A stretch of DNA of 64,000 nucleotides, from contig NZ_CP095855.1 of assembly GCF_023100805.1 (NCBI RefSeq), forward strand, positions 1,426,001 to 1,490,000. The letters run 5' to 3'. Below, piece after piece: positions 1 to 8,350 of this stretch. This DNA is from Chitinophaga filiformis. Lineage in GTDB: Bacteria > Bacteroidota > Bacteroidia > Chitinophagales > Chitinophagaceae. Position 1 is the first letter of the stretch; each line of letters starts with the position of its first letter. A program made the translations under genes and the position numbers. The notes beneath the pieces are model-generated. The model was not told where the DNA came from, ran no database searches, and saw nothing but the letters and a program-made list of their open reading frames with translations.

Positions 1-101
1 CCGGGTACAAGTATCCATTTCCATAACTTGTGCTGCATAATAAACTGATGTGCTTTCCCGTAGGCCTGAATAGCGGCCAGCACTTCTCTGAATGAAAACA
101 A
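1..101 (-). CDS. EI24 domain-containing membrane protein, N-terminal fragment
   Basis: A TTG at 99-101 (minus strand) opens a frame that stays open to the window edge. It gives 33 residues including AIQAYGKAHQF and ending KLWKWILVP. This pattern matches, from memory, the start of Bacteroidota EI24-domain (CysZ-like) membrane proteins, in which an amphipathic start is followed by a basic/aromatic LWKWILIP segment leading into the first membrane helix. An in-frame TAA four codons upstream means TTG is the only plausible start unless translation begins at the internal Met 22. The rest of the gene lies outside the window. Family assignment rests on a short segment, so it is tentative. Confidence 0.55.
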   Translation of the reverse strand, partial: MFSFREVLAAIQAYGKAHQFIMQHKLWKWILVP

Positions 102-202
102 AATCCTGGAATTTTAGTGATTAGTTATTCGCTATAAGCATTGATCCGGTTGTAAGTAACTAAAAATCAGTGGAACAATGGTAAAAAATGTATGGTGGCA
201 AT

Positions 203-240
203 AAAAAACCTGCCAGCTTATGCAACTGGCAGGCTTTTTT
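203..240 (-). terminator. Intrinsic terminator of porP (bidirectional shape)
   Basis: Inverted repeat CCTGCCAG (209-216) / CTGGCAGG (226-233), flanked by A-run 203-208 and T-run 235-240, so it can terminate in both directions. It lies 17 nt past the porP stop. Confidence 0.85.
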
Positions 241-256
241 GAAATGATTTATCAGA

Positions 257-1273
257 TCAGAACCTTGGACACAAGGTTCTGTACTTATTACCTTCATTGC
301 GTCTGTGTATGTAGATAATGGAAAGCTCCATACCTCCACGATAGTTAGAGGCCGGTTTCAGCGTTGATACGTTCATATCGTAAGAAGCGCCGATAGTGAA
401 GCCATTGATCTCCAGACCTACATATGGGTTGATCGCATCTTTCAGACGGCACCAGCTACCGAGATAGAAGGTGGTTGGATTCTCATCATCGCCGTTCAGG
501 TTGAAACCGTAAGCGCCGCCGAAAGAAAATTCAGACGCTGTACTTTGTTTCATATAGAGGGCGCTGAAGTGGAAGCGGTTATTGCCATTTACCGGTACGG
601 AACCACCACCGTGAGCCGTCCAGCGGGAAGTCAGGCGGTTATTGTTCTGCGCCATGAACGTTTCTGTAGGCTGTGTGATGTGATAGTAGGAAACACCCAT
701 GTAGATATTGGATGATTCACCCACCAGACCGTTATACAGGATACCGATATTGGGGTCGAGATAGGTAATAGTCGGGTTTACAAAGGTTTCACCACTTGGG
801 ATGGCAGGATTGTAACCGGTATTATCTATCTGGTTTTCGAATACCAGCTTTGTCTGATCAAGTCGTTTCTGTACGTAGGTGGCCTGCAAGCCAACTGCCA
901 GGGTATGGTTTCCTTCCGGGTCCAGACCTTTATGATAAGCTGTACTAAAGCTGAGATAGGTAGATGTCAGTGCTCCTCCGCCAGTCCTGTCGTACATTGC
1001 CATTACACCTACTCCCCAGATATCAGTATAGGACAGTACGTTCTTCAGAATTCCAAAGTCTACTGCTGCAGTACCGGTAGTAAAGGGCGTTGAGATGCTT
1101 CTCCACTGTGAACGGTAGTTCCCTGAAACACGAAAGTCGCCTGAAAACAGGCCTGTAAATGCCGGATTAAGTGTGAGTGGGGAGGCGAAGAACTGCGAAA
1201 AATGCGGGTCTTGCGCCCTGGCCGGGTTCATCAGATAAAGGGCAATCGTGAAAAACAGCAACACTTTTTTCAT
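257..1273 (-). CDS. PorP/SprF family type IX secretion system membrane protein
   Basis: Protein of 338 residues from the chosen ATG at 1273, which gives a clean signal peptide (MKKVLLFFTIALYLMNPARAQ-type, cut after A-Q). The next residues, DPHFSQFFASPLTLNPAFTG, are the hallmark opening of the PorP/SprF family. These are outer-membrane proteins associated with type IX secretion and gliding; some help attach adhesins to the cell surface. The remainder is beta-strand rich with alternating aromatic residues, as in a barrel. An upstream in-frame ATG at 1306 would add 11 residues before the signal peptide and is less likely. The gene stands alone: no large adhesin sits next to it here, whereas many PorP/SprF genes follow a gene for a T9SS cargo protein. 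Confidence 0.9.
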   Translation of the reverse strand: MKKVLLFFTIALYLMNPARAQDPHFSQFFASPLTLNPAFTGLFSGDFRVSGNYRSQWRSISTPFTTGTAAVDFGILKNVLSYTDIWGVGVMAMYDRTGGGALTSTYLSFSTAYHKGLDPEGNHTLAVGLQATYVQKRLDQTKLVFENQIDNTGYNPAIPSGETFVNPTITYLDPNIGILYNGLVGESSNIYMGVSYYHITQPTETFMAQNNNRLTSRWTAHGGGSVPVNGNNRFHFSALYMKQSTASEFSFGGAYGFNLNGDDENPTTFYLGSWCRLKDAINPYVGLEINGFTIGASYDMNVSTLKPASNYRGGMELSIIYIHRRNEGNKYRTLCPRF

Positions 1274-1315
1274 AAAACAATACTTAATAGTATAGGGTTT
1301 TCTCATGGTTCCATG

Positions 1316-1346
1316 TGAAGGTACGCAATGCTACTCATATTTCAAA
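1316..1346 (-). promoter_or_regulatory. Predicted porP promoter
   Basis: On the minus strand, TTTG (1343-1346) is followed after 19 nt by TACCTTCA (1316-1323). This matches the Bacteroidota layout of a TTTG -33 box, 19-21 nt, and TAnnTTTG, with a mismatched end of the -7 box. It sits 42 nt before the ATG. Confidence 0.5.
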
Positions 1347-1476
1347 TTAAAAATATATAACATGGCTTATGAGAAATCCCTAAAGTGTTATGAATGAATG
1401 ACTAAACGGAATAGTTTTTCTTTGGTTGACTACTTACTTCCTCTAAAGCAGATCCTGTCTGTTGGTATTCTGGTGC

Positions 1477-2130
1477 CTATTGCTGCAGCTTATTTCCAAA
1501 TGCGAGGTCACCGGCATCTCCCAGTCCCGGTACAATATACCCTTTGGCTGTCAGTTCATCATCAATATCTCCGGCCCAGATGCTGAGGTTACTGTCGGCA
1601 TGTCTCTGAACATATTCTATTCCCACGGTACAGGCAATGGCTACGACAAGGTGGATATGTTTGGGTTTACCCAGGCTTTGCAGGTGTTCGATGGTTTTCA
1701 CCAGGGACGCGCCCGTTGCCAGCATGGGGTCTGATAGTATAACTACCTGGCCGTCAATGGAAGGGCTGGACACGTATTCCAGGTTGATATCGAAGGTGCC
1801 GTCGTGTTTATGCTTACGGTAGGCGGATATAAAGGCATGATCAGCTTTATCAAAGTAGTGGAGCAGACCCTGATGGAGTGCTAAGCCTGCCCTCAGGATA
1901 GTGGCCAGAACGGGTTGTTGTTTCAACACCCGGCAATTGGCAATGCCTAGTGGTGTCTGGACCTCCTTCTCTTCGTATTCCAATGTTTTACTGATCTCGT
2001 AGGCTGCTATTTCTCCGAGTCTTTCCATATTGCGCCGGAAGCGCATGCGGTCTGTCTGTACTTCCATGCTTCTGATCTCACTTAACCAGTTTCCCACTAA
2101 CGAATTGGTGCTACTTAGATTCACTATCAT
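1477..2130 (-). CDS. upp: Uracil phosphoribosyltransferase
   Basis: 217 residues, the normal length for Upp. The enzyme converts uracil and PRPP to UMP in pyrimidine salvage in the cytoplasm. The PRPP loop is visible as VVILSDPMLATGAS around residues 128-141. The uracil-binding tail YIVPGLGDAGDLAFG is at the C-terminus, and an N-terminal MRFRRNMERLGE segment is typical of the family. It appears monocistronic, transcribed in the same direction as porP but separated by about 200 nt. Confidence 0.96.
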   Translation of the reverse strand: MIVNLSSTNSLVGNWLSEIRSMEVQTDRMRFRRNMERLGEIAAYEISKTLEYEEKEVQTPLGIANCRVLKQQPVLATILRAGLALHQGLLHYFDKADHAFISAYRKHKHDGTFDINLEYVSSPSIDGQVVILSDPMLATGASLVKTIEHLQSLGKPKHIHLVVAIACTVGIEYVQRHADSNLSIWAGDIDDELTAKGYIVPGLGDAGDLAFGNKLQQ

Positions 2131-2185
2131 GTATGCAAAATACCAAAATTTTCAGAGCCTGGAAATGTAAATAACAATAAAGTAA

Positions 2186-2225
2186 CGAAAAGACCGGTCA
2201 CGGGCCTGAAACCCATGACCGGTCT
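2186..2225 (-). terminator. Intrinsic terminator of the vWA gene
   Basis: Perfect inverted repeat AGACCGGTCA (2191-2200) / TGACCGGTCT (2216-2225). On the minus strand it runs into a short TTTT tract. It lies 36 nt after the stop of the vWA gene. Confidence 0.75.
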
Positions 2226-2260
2226 AACGCAAACAATGAATTAAGGCCGGTTACAGAGAA

Positions 2261-4204
2261 CTATTTTGTGCCATGATTGTTACTGATTAACTGTGCTTTT
2301 TTAACCAATTGAATGAATTCTGCACGGTATCCTTCTTCGTCCGTACCACGGGCGTTTCCAGCCAGTTTCAGCACCTGGTCCCAGGTGGCATTTCCCTTAT
2401 ATTCGGAATTGCGCAGCAGTAGTCCGAAGTCTGCAACAGCAGTGGCCATACGGAAATCTTCCGGAGCTGATGTGATATCCTGGCTTTTCCATGGTAATAC
2501 CTGCGTGATGAGCTGACTGGTACTGGCTTTTGGCTCCTTATAGCGTAGTTTTACAGTGAGCACTTCCTGACTGTTGCCAACAGGTTGTTTTGCCAGCTGG
2601 TATTTCAGCGGATCTACCGCCAGTGGCTGGTCATTTCCTTTCCCTGAGGGTACGATCTCATACAGGGCCGTTACGGTATGTCCTGCTCCCATATCTCCTG
2701 CGTCTTTCTTATCGTTGTTAAAATCTTCATTCTGCAACATCCTGTTTTCGTAACCTACCAGCCTGTACGATTGTACGTATTTAGGATTAAATTCTATCTG
2801 CAGCTTTACATCCTTTGCGATGGTGAACAGCGTTCCGCCAAATTCGGTAACGAATGTACGGCGTGCCTCTTCGAAGTTGTCAATGTATGCATAGTTGCCA
2901 TTGCCCTTGTCGGCCAGTATTTCCAGTTTATTGTCCTTGTAGTTGCCCATACCAAAGCCCAGCACAGAGAGGAAAATGCCTTTTTCACGTTCCCGTTCAA
3001 TAATACGTTGCAGTTCTCCATCGCTGGAAGGGCCTACGTTGAAATCGCCATCAGTAGCAATGATCACACGGTTATTGCCATTCTGCAACAGGTTCTCTGC
3101 GGCTGTTTTATATGCGAGCAGGATGCCCTCTCCACCGGCAGTAGAGCCGCCGGCCTCCAGTTTGTCGAGCGCGTCCAGAATAGCAGTTTTATTTTCGCCT
3201 GAAGTGGAAGGCAATACCAGTCCCGCAGCACCGGCATACACTACTATCGCTACTTTGTCAACTGGTCTTAGCTGAGCAGTCAGCGCTTTGAAGGCCTGTT
3301 TTACCAGCGGTAGCCTTTGCGGGCCGGACATGGAGCCGGATACGTCGATCAGGAAAACGAGATTGGAAGCAGGTAGATTGTCCTTTGCCACGTCCTTGCC
3401 CTTTATTGCGATACGTACTAACTGGTGATCAGTATTCCACGGGCAAACGGCCATATCTGTGTGGATGGCCACAGGCGCATTGCCGGTCGGATTAGCGTAT
3501 TTGTAATCAAAATAGTTGATCATTTCTTCCACTCTTACTGCATCAGCCGGAGGCATGTCGCCATTGTTCAGGAAGCGCCTGATATTGGAATAGGAGGCAC
3601 GATCCACATCAATAGAGAAAGTACTAAGCGGTTGGTCTGTAACAGCATGGAACACATTCTCATTGACAGGACTGTAATCTTCTGTTTGATGATCGGGATA
3701 CCCTATTGGCGCCCTTGAACCGTAAATGCCCTGAGTGGCCATACCACGGATCATGATTTTTGGGCTCGGCGCTCCTTGCTCTGCTACCATTACTTCATTC
3801 GCTACCGGCATTGGCGCCTGGTCCATAACCATTCGTTGTTTGACATTTTTGATCCTGATATCATTCACAGTGGCAGGCACCGGTTTTAAGCGGATATTGA
3901 GTGTAGTCTGGTTAAAAGGGATCAGCAATGTATCTGTCTTGTAACCTGTTAAAGACACATATATGGTGGCCTGCTTTCCGTCGAAGGCAATACTGAACTG
4001 GCCTTTTTTATTGGTAGTGATCTTCGTCTTGTTAATAGCAGGAGCTACCACCTGCACTATAGCGCCTGCCAGTGGCGTCCTGGTATGGTGATCAGTAACA
4101 ATCCCCTCTATTTTATGTTGGGATTGTGCCCGGCCGGGAGTAGATATGCCTGATATACCGAGGATGGTCAGCGCTGGCAGCAGGAGGAACAGATGTCTTT
4201 GCAT
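2261..4204 (-). CDS. von Willebrand factor type A protein with CarboxypepD_reg-like N-terminus (YfbK type)
   Basis: About 647 residues from ATG 4204, chosen because it begins a signal peptide (MQRHLFLLLPALTILG...). Order of parts: a carboxypeptidase-regulatory-like beta sandwich (HKIEGIVTDHHTRTPLAGAIV, next ~80 residues), a linker containing KIMIRGMATQGIYGSRAP, a YfbK N-terminal-type region (STFSIDVDRASYSNIRRFLNNG), a vWA domain with MIDAS DVSGSMS, and a YfbK C-terminal-type region with the LVGYENR motif. Proteins of this class are exported and thought to mediate metal-dependent protein binding; the exact role is unknown. An upstream ATG at 4246 would add 14 residues and spoil the signal peptide. 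It is divergent from anmK, with about 110 nt between them. Confidence 0.88.
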   Translation of the reverse strand: MQRHLFLLLPALTILGISGISTPGRAQSQHKIEGIVTDHHTRTPLAGAIVQVVAPAINKTKITTNKKGQFSIAFDGKQATIYVSLTGYKTDTLLIPFNQTTLNIRLKPVPATVNDIRIKNVKQRMVMDQAPMPVANEVMVAEQGAPSPKIMIRGMATQGIYGSRAPIGYPDHQTEDYSPVNENVFHAVTDQPLSTFSIDVDRASYSNIRRFLNNGDMPPADAVRVEEMINYFDYKYANPTGNAPVAIHTDMAVCPWNTDHQLVRIAIKGKDVAKDNLPASNLVFLIDVSGSMSGPQRLPLVKQAFKALTAQLRPVDKVAIVVYAGAAGLVLPSTSGENKTAILDALDKLEAGGSTAGGEGILLAYKTAAENLLQNGNNRVIIATDGDFNVGPSSDGELQRIIEREREKGIFLSVLGFGMGNYKDNKLEILADKGNGNYAYIDNFEEARRTFVTEFGGTLFTIAKDVKLQIEFNPKYVQSYRLVGYENRMLQNEDFNNDKKDAGDMGAGHTVTALYEIVPSGKGNDQPLAVDPLKYQLAKQPVGNSQEVLTVKLRYKEPKASTSQLITQVLPWKSQDITSAPEDFRMATAVADFGLLLRNSEYKGNATWDQVLKLAGNARGTDEEGYRAEFIQLVKKAQLISNNHGTK

Positions 4205-4293
4205 AGCACAATTTTTTAGTCTGCTAATAAGATGCAGGCCCTCCACCCGATTCCATAAAAACCGAAAAAAAAGTATGTGAACATCACATTATT

Positions 4294-4301
4294 TACTTTT
4301 G
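4294..4301 (+). promoter_or_regulatory. Predicted anmK -7 box (TACTTTTG)
   Basis: Exact match to TAnnTTTG, 15 nt before the anmK ATG. No convincing TTTG -33 box at the expected distance. Confidence 0.45.
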
Positions 4302-4316
4302 CACAAATTTTAGTGC

Positions 4317-5399
4317 ATGGTTTATAATGTAATAGGCGTAACGTCAGGCACTTCGCTGGCAGGATTGGACCTTGTTTTCGCAGCTCTGACCGAAGTAAGA
4401 GGTAAATGGACGTATGAAATAAAGGCGGCGGAGCGCCTGGCATATACTCCTGAATGGGAGGAAAAACTGGGAGGGGCGGCAAATCTGCCCGCCAGGGATT
4501 ACCTGTTGCTGAACAGTGAATATGGTCATTATATCGGGCATGCAGTAAACCAGTTCATATCGCAGCACCAGTTAGACCACCAGGTGCATTTCATTGCAGC
4601 CCATGGGCATACTATATTCCATGTGCCGGCGCAGAAAATGACCGCCCAGCTGGGAGATGGCGCGGCCATAGCTGTTGTAACCGGTTTGCCTGTCATCAAC
4701 GACCTGCGAGCCATGGACATTGCCCTGGGAGGAAAAGGAGCGCCTATCCTTCCTGTTGCCGAGCAGCTGTTGTTCCCTGATCATCGATACAGGATCAACC
4801 TGGGAGAGAATGCAACAATGGCCGTACAGAAAGAAGGGCAGCTCCTGGCATTTGATATCTGTCCCTGCAACTATGTACTGGATACACTGGCAGAAACACT
4901 GGGCCGCAGCTATGACGATGAAGGAAAACTGGCGGCAGGTGGTGTAACAGATCAACCATTGCTGCACGCACTGAATGAGCTTGCGTTTTATAATGAAAAT
5001 TATCCAAGAACACTTGCCTCAAAATTCGGCACTGGTGTAGTAATGCCGATCATTCAGCAACACCAGTTGTCAACGCAGGGGAAACTGAACACCTACACGC
5101 ATCATATTGCTGCGCAGATAGAGAAAGTGATAAAAGACTTCCAGTCACAGGCAGGAGAGGAGGTGTCAAATAGTTTATTGCTTACCGGCGGAGGTACAGC
5201 AAATATCTACCTGGTAAAAGCGATCGGGGAAGCATTACAGCCATTGAATATTACCGTGACAGTGCAACAGGAACCTTTCCGTAATGCATTAATGATCGCG
5301 TTACTGGGCGCTTTACGCTGGAGGCAGGAACCTAATGCTTTAGCTGCTGTTACAGGCGCTGAAAGAGACAGTGTGGGCGGTGCGCTTTGGGCTGTGTAA
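4317..5399 (+). CDS. anmK: Anhydro-N-acetylmuramic acid kinase family protein (atypical motifs)
   Basis: 360 residues, usual length for AnmK. This cytoplasmic kinase opens and phosphorylates 1,6-anhydro-MurNAc from recycled peptidoglycan to give MurNAc-6-phosphate. Family features seen: N-terminal IGVTSGTSLAG, AAHGHTIFH near residue 95, GKGAPILP, FDICPCN with the likely catalytic Asp180, and a C-terminal LLTGGGTANIYL phosphate-binding segment. Two conserved sites are altered. Ala15 replaces the Asp of SGTSxDG, and NLGENAT (161-167) replaces NLGGIAN. These may reduce or alter activity, or mark a divergent paralogue. No MurNAc-6-P etherase (murQ) is nearby. Confidence 0.88.
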   Translation: MVYNVIGVTSGTSLAGLDLVFAALTEVRGKWTYEIKAAERLAYTPEWEEKLGGAANLPARDYLLLNSEYGHYIGHAVNQFISQHQLDHQVHFIAAHGHTIFHVPAQKMTAQLGDGAAIAVVTGLPVINDLRAMDIALGGKGAPILPVAEQLLFPDHRYRINLGENATMAVQKEGQLLAFDICPCNYVLDTLAETLGRSYDDEGKLAAGGVTDQPLLHALNELAFYNENYPRTLASKFGTGVVMPIIQQHQLSTQGKLNTYTHHIAAQIEKVIKDFQSQAGEEVSNSLLLTGGGTANIYLVKAIGEALQPLNITVTVQQEPFRNALMIALLGALRWRQEPNALAAVTGAERDSVGGALWAV

Positions 5400-5513
5400 G
5401 AGTCCGATATCAGAAATGAAAAACTTTGTACCCTTAGGGGCGCTCTCCGAACCGATCTTCGTAATGACTGCAAATGTGCTTGTCAGAGAGTGGCCGGCTA
5501 AATAACTGCTTAT

Positions 5514-5565
5514 ATAAAAATTGCAGGAGCATAAAATGCGTTAGGCATGTTATACTCCTGCAATT
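5514..5565. terminator. Terminator between anmK and adenine deaminase
   Basis: Inverted repeat AATTGCAGGAG (5519-5529) / CTCCTGCAATT (5555-5565). On the minus strand it is followed by a T-run (A-run at 5516-5520 on plus). Best suited to ending the minus-strand ade transcript, in a convergent gene pair. Confidence 0.75.
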
Positions 5566-5591
5566 AACATATCGTCAGTTAAAGCATCTTC

Positions 5592-7229
5592 TTACAATAC
5601 AGCCGCTGTGAAGCTGAAGGAATCTCCATCAAACAATCCTTTATCACTCAGCTTCAGGTGAGGGATCACCAGCAAGGCCATAAACGACAACGTCATAAAA
5701 GGCGCATCCAGTTTACTTCCCAGCCCTTTTGCTGCTTTATCAAGCTCACTGTATCGTGCAGCAACTTCATAGCCATCAAGATTACTCATCAAGCCTGCAA
5801 CAGGCAGCGGCAGTACTGATACTTCGTTATTGCTTACTACACTCACGCCTCCTTTATGTGCTATTACTGCATTTACCGCCTGTGCGATGCTTTCATCGTC
5901 TACACCTGCAGCAATGATATTGTGACTGTCATGCGCCACAGATGAAGCAATAGCGCCCTGCTGGAAGCCGAAGTTCCTGATGAAGCCCAGCGCGACAGGA
6001 GCAGGACTATACCTGTTTACAACAGCCAGTTTCAGGATATCTTTTTCTGTAGAGGAAAATAGTTGTCCATCCACAACAGGCAATGTTTCCGTGAAACTGT
6101 TCGTGATCAGCTGACCGCCCAGTGCTTCAATGACTTTTACATTCGCTGTAATACCGCTGGCAGTAATGCGAAAGTCGCTGCCGGATTTAGGCGTGCATTC
6201 AAAGTTATTAATAACAGGAGCAATGACAGAGGGGATGCGGGTTTCACCGTGTTGTGCTACAGCTATGCCATTGATATAGGTAGCTACGATATTAAAATTG
6301 TCGAGATTATCTGCCACTATAAAATCTGCAGGATCGCCTACACGCAGTAATCCGGAGGGGATCTTGTAATGAAGAACAGGATTCACGCAGGCTGCGCGTA
6401 ACACCTTGAAGAGATCGATCTTCAGAGCCAGCGCTCTTTTCACTAATACATTGATATGGCCTTCCACCAGGTTGTCAGGATGTTTATCATCGCTGCAGAA
6501 CATGATCTTCTCCGGATAATCATTGAGCAGGTGGATGAGCGCATCAAAGTTACGTGCAGCGCTTCCTTCCCGGATGAGGATATGCATGCCGTAATGTAGC
6601 TTATCGAGCGCTTCTTCGGCGGTAAAACACTCATGATCGGTACTGATACCTGCAGCAATGTATTTCTTCGCATCTTCGCCACGGAGGCCTGGTGCATGTC
6701 CATCTACCGGCTTGCCTATACGTTTTGCCGCAGCTATTTTAGCCATTACATCCGGCTGCTCATATAATACACCTGGAAAGTTCATCATCTCCGTAAGGTA
6801 TAATACCTCCGGTTGCTGCAACAGGGCTTCCAAATCAGCAACTGTTACCTCGGCACCGGCAGTTTCAAAGATAGTGGCCGGTACGCAGGAAGGAGCGCCA
6901 AAGCAGAATTTAAAAGGAACAGTCTTACCATTTTCCTGCATATATTCCACACCTTTCACACCCAGTACGTTCGCAATTTCGTGGGGATCGGATACGGTAG
7001 CAACTGTACCATGTACCACCGCCAGCCGGGCAAATTGTGAAGGCGTCAGCATAGAGCTTTCCACATGCACATGGGCGTCAATAAATCCCGGCAGGAGGTA
7101 TTGCTCATATGTGGTCGCATCTTCCGTAATACGGCTTATAATGCCGTTTTCAACGGTAACGGTGGCAGGATATATCTTCTGCTGCAGGATGTCTATCAGG
7201 TTGCCGGAGATCCGGAATGAGTTTGTCAT
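5592..7229 (-). CDS. ade: Adenine deaminase
   Basis: 545 residues, typical of the bacterial AdeC/Ade family of the amidohydrolase superfamily. It converts adenine to hypoxanthine plus ammonia in purine salvage. Metal-site motifs are visible: PGFIDAHVHVESSM near residue 47, PVDGHAPGLRG, the STDHECFTAEEA segment, and CSDDKHPDNLVEGH. The C-terminal domain contains SSVAHDSHNIIAAG, which is family specific. It begins 12 nt after the stop of the upstream WYL regulator gene, so the two are probably cotranscribed from the regulator promoter. The regulator is therefore a good candidate for controlling it. Confidence 0.95.
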   Translation of the reverse strand: MTNSFRISGNLIDILQQKIYPATVTVENGIISRITEDATTYEQYLLPGFIDAHVHVESSMLTPSQFARLAVVHGTVATVSDPHEIANVLGVKGVEYMQENGKTVPFKFCFGAPSCVPATIFETAGAEVTVADLEALLQQPEVLYLTEMMNFPGVLYEQPDVMAKIAAAKRIGKPVDGHAPGLRGEDAKKYIAAGISTDHECFTAEEALDKLHYGMHILIREGSAARNFDALIHLLNDYPEKIMFCSDDKHPDNLVEGHINVLVKRALALKIDLFKVLRAACVNPVLHYKIPSGLLRVGDPADFIVADNLDNFNIVATYINGIAVAQHGETRIPSVIAPVINNFECTPKSGSDFRITASGITANVKVIEALGGQLITNSFTETLPVVDGQLFSSTEKDILKLAVVNRYSPAPVALGFIRNFGFQQGAIASSVAHDSHNIIAAGVDDESIAQAVNAVIAHKGGVSVVSNNEVSVLPLPVAGLMSNLDGYEVAARYSELDKAAKGLGSKLDAPFMTLSFMALLVIPHLKLSDKGLFDGDSFSFTAAVL

Positions 7230-7241
7230 GTAAGAAAGCGT

Positions 7242-8249
7242 TTATGATGAATATTTCTGCAGCATTGCTTTGGCTTCTGCTGCCATCTTTTCTGCCAGGT
7301 GTGCGGGTTGTAATATTTTTACATTGGCCCCATAACTAAGCAGCAGCATCTGTAATTCATGATTGATCACCACATTGAGTGAGATCCGGCATTCTTTGTC
7401 GTTGTCCTTTTCGATCTGCTGAGAAGGATGAATAGGCTGCGACTTGATGTATTTCCCCTGAAGCGGTGTAAAGGATAGTAGCACTTTTTCAGGAGCGCCC
7501 TGTGGTACTGTTACGCCGATGGCATGCTGATAGTAACTGGCATCATCGAAGTTCTTCTCATCGAATGTTTTGCTGGTAGGCCAGATATCCACTATCCTGT
7601 CCAATGCAAAAGTAAGTAAAGTGCCGCCCTTGGCTTTCTGACTTTTACCGATCAGGTAAAAGCGGTATTGGTATTCACGCAGATGATAAGGCTCTACCCA
7701 GTGTTCCTTAGGCTCATTCCTGTCAAAGCTCTGGTACGCAATACGTATAACCTCCCTGCCTTTGATGGCATCTACTATGAAGGGGATATGAGCTGCGCCC
7801 TTGTATTGTGTGGCGCGGGCAAATTTGATCAGTCCTTTGTGTTCCAGTACCTCCCTGTTCTTTTTCAGGCTGGCGGCTATTTTCAGAATAGCGTCCTCAA
7901 ATTGTACAATAACAGGCAGGCTACGGAATTGTTCCAGTATCCCGATGGCAATCTCAAGTCCCTGGAGGTCAGCTTCATCTATCGGCAGGCTATTGATGGA
8001 ATATGTTTCATCTTCATAACGATAGGTACCTGTACTGCGATCGTACAGGATGGGAGCCTGGTAATTCAATTCGGGGTCATGACGCATATCCTGGATATCT
8101 TTCTGGATAGTACGTACGGAAATGGTAGCACCCATTTTCGCGGATACAAATTCAATAAGATCTTCCAGGGTGGGTTTTCTCAAACGCTTGTTGCGTAAAC
8201 GCTCGTCTATCCAGCGATAACGCGAAACAGCATCCTTGTTTTTAGGCAT
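7242..8249 (-). CDS. WYL domain transcriptional regulator
   Basis: 335 residues. The N-terminal ~75 residues form a winged helix-turn-helix (RWIDERLRNK..., TISVRTIQKDIQDMR is the recognition segment). A central WYL domain follows, with IRIAYQSFDRNEP and HWVEPYHLREYQYRFYLIG, and a C-terminal WCX-type extension contains LSYGANVKIL. WYL proteins bind small ligands or nucleic acids and act mostly as repressors or activators. It lies 12 nt upstream of adenine deaminase on the same strand and is divergent from the unknown gene at 8351. Either could be its target; the ligand is unknown. Confidence 0.9.
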   Translation of the reverse strand: MPKNKDAVSRYRWIDERLRNKRLRKPTLEDLIEFVSAKMGATISVRTIQKDIQDMRHDPELNYQAPILYDRSTGTYRYEDETYSINSLPIDEADLQGLEIAIGILEQFRSLPVIVQFEDAILKIAASLKKNREVLEHKGLIKFARATQYKGAAHIPFIVDAIKGREVIRIAYQSFDRNEPKEHWVEPYHLREYQYRFYLIGKSQKAKGGTLLTFALDRIVDIWPTSKTFDEKNFDDASYYQHAIGVTVPQGAPEKVLLSFTPLQGKYIKSQPIHPSQQIEKDNDKECRISLNVVINHELQMLLLSYGANVKILQPAHLAEKMAAEAKAMLQKYSS

Positions 8250-8317
8250 GCATAGAAATATTTAGAGGATAAAAGTAGTTAAAATTCGCTACGCAAATTC
8301 TCTGCGTTTTGGCCTGC

Positions 8318-8325
8318 TACCTTTG
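8318..8325 (+). promoter_or_regulatory. Predicted -7 box (TACCTTTG) of the 8351 gene
   Basis: Exact TAnnTTTG match 25 nt before the ATG at 8351, in the divergent region shared with the WYL regulator. Confidence 0.5.
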
Positions 8326-8350
8326 TATTGTTATCAACAACGAATCGGTT

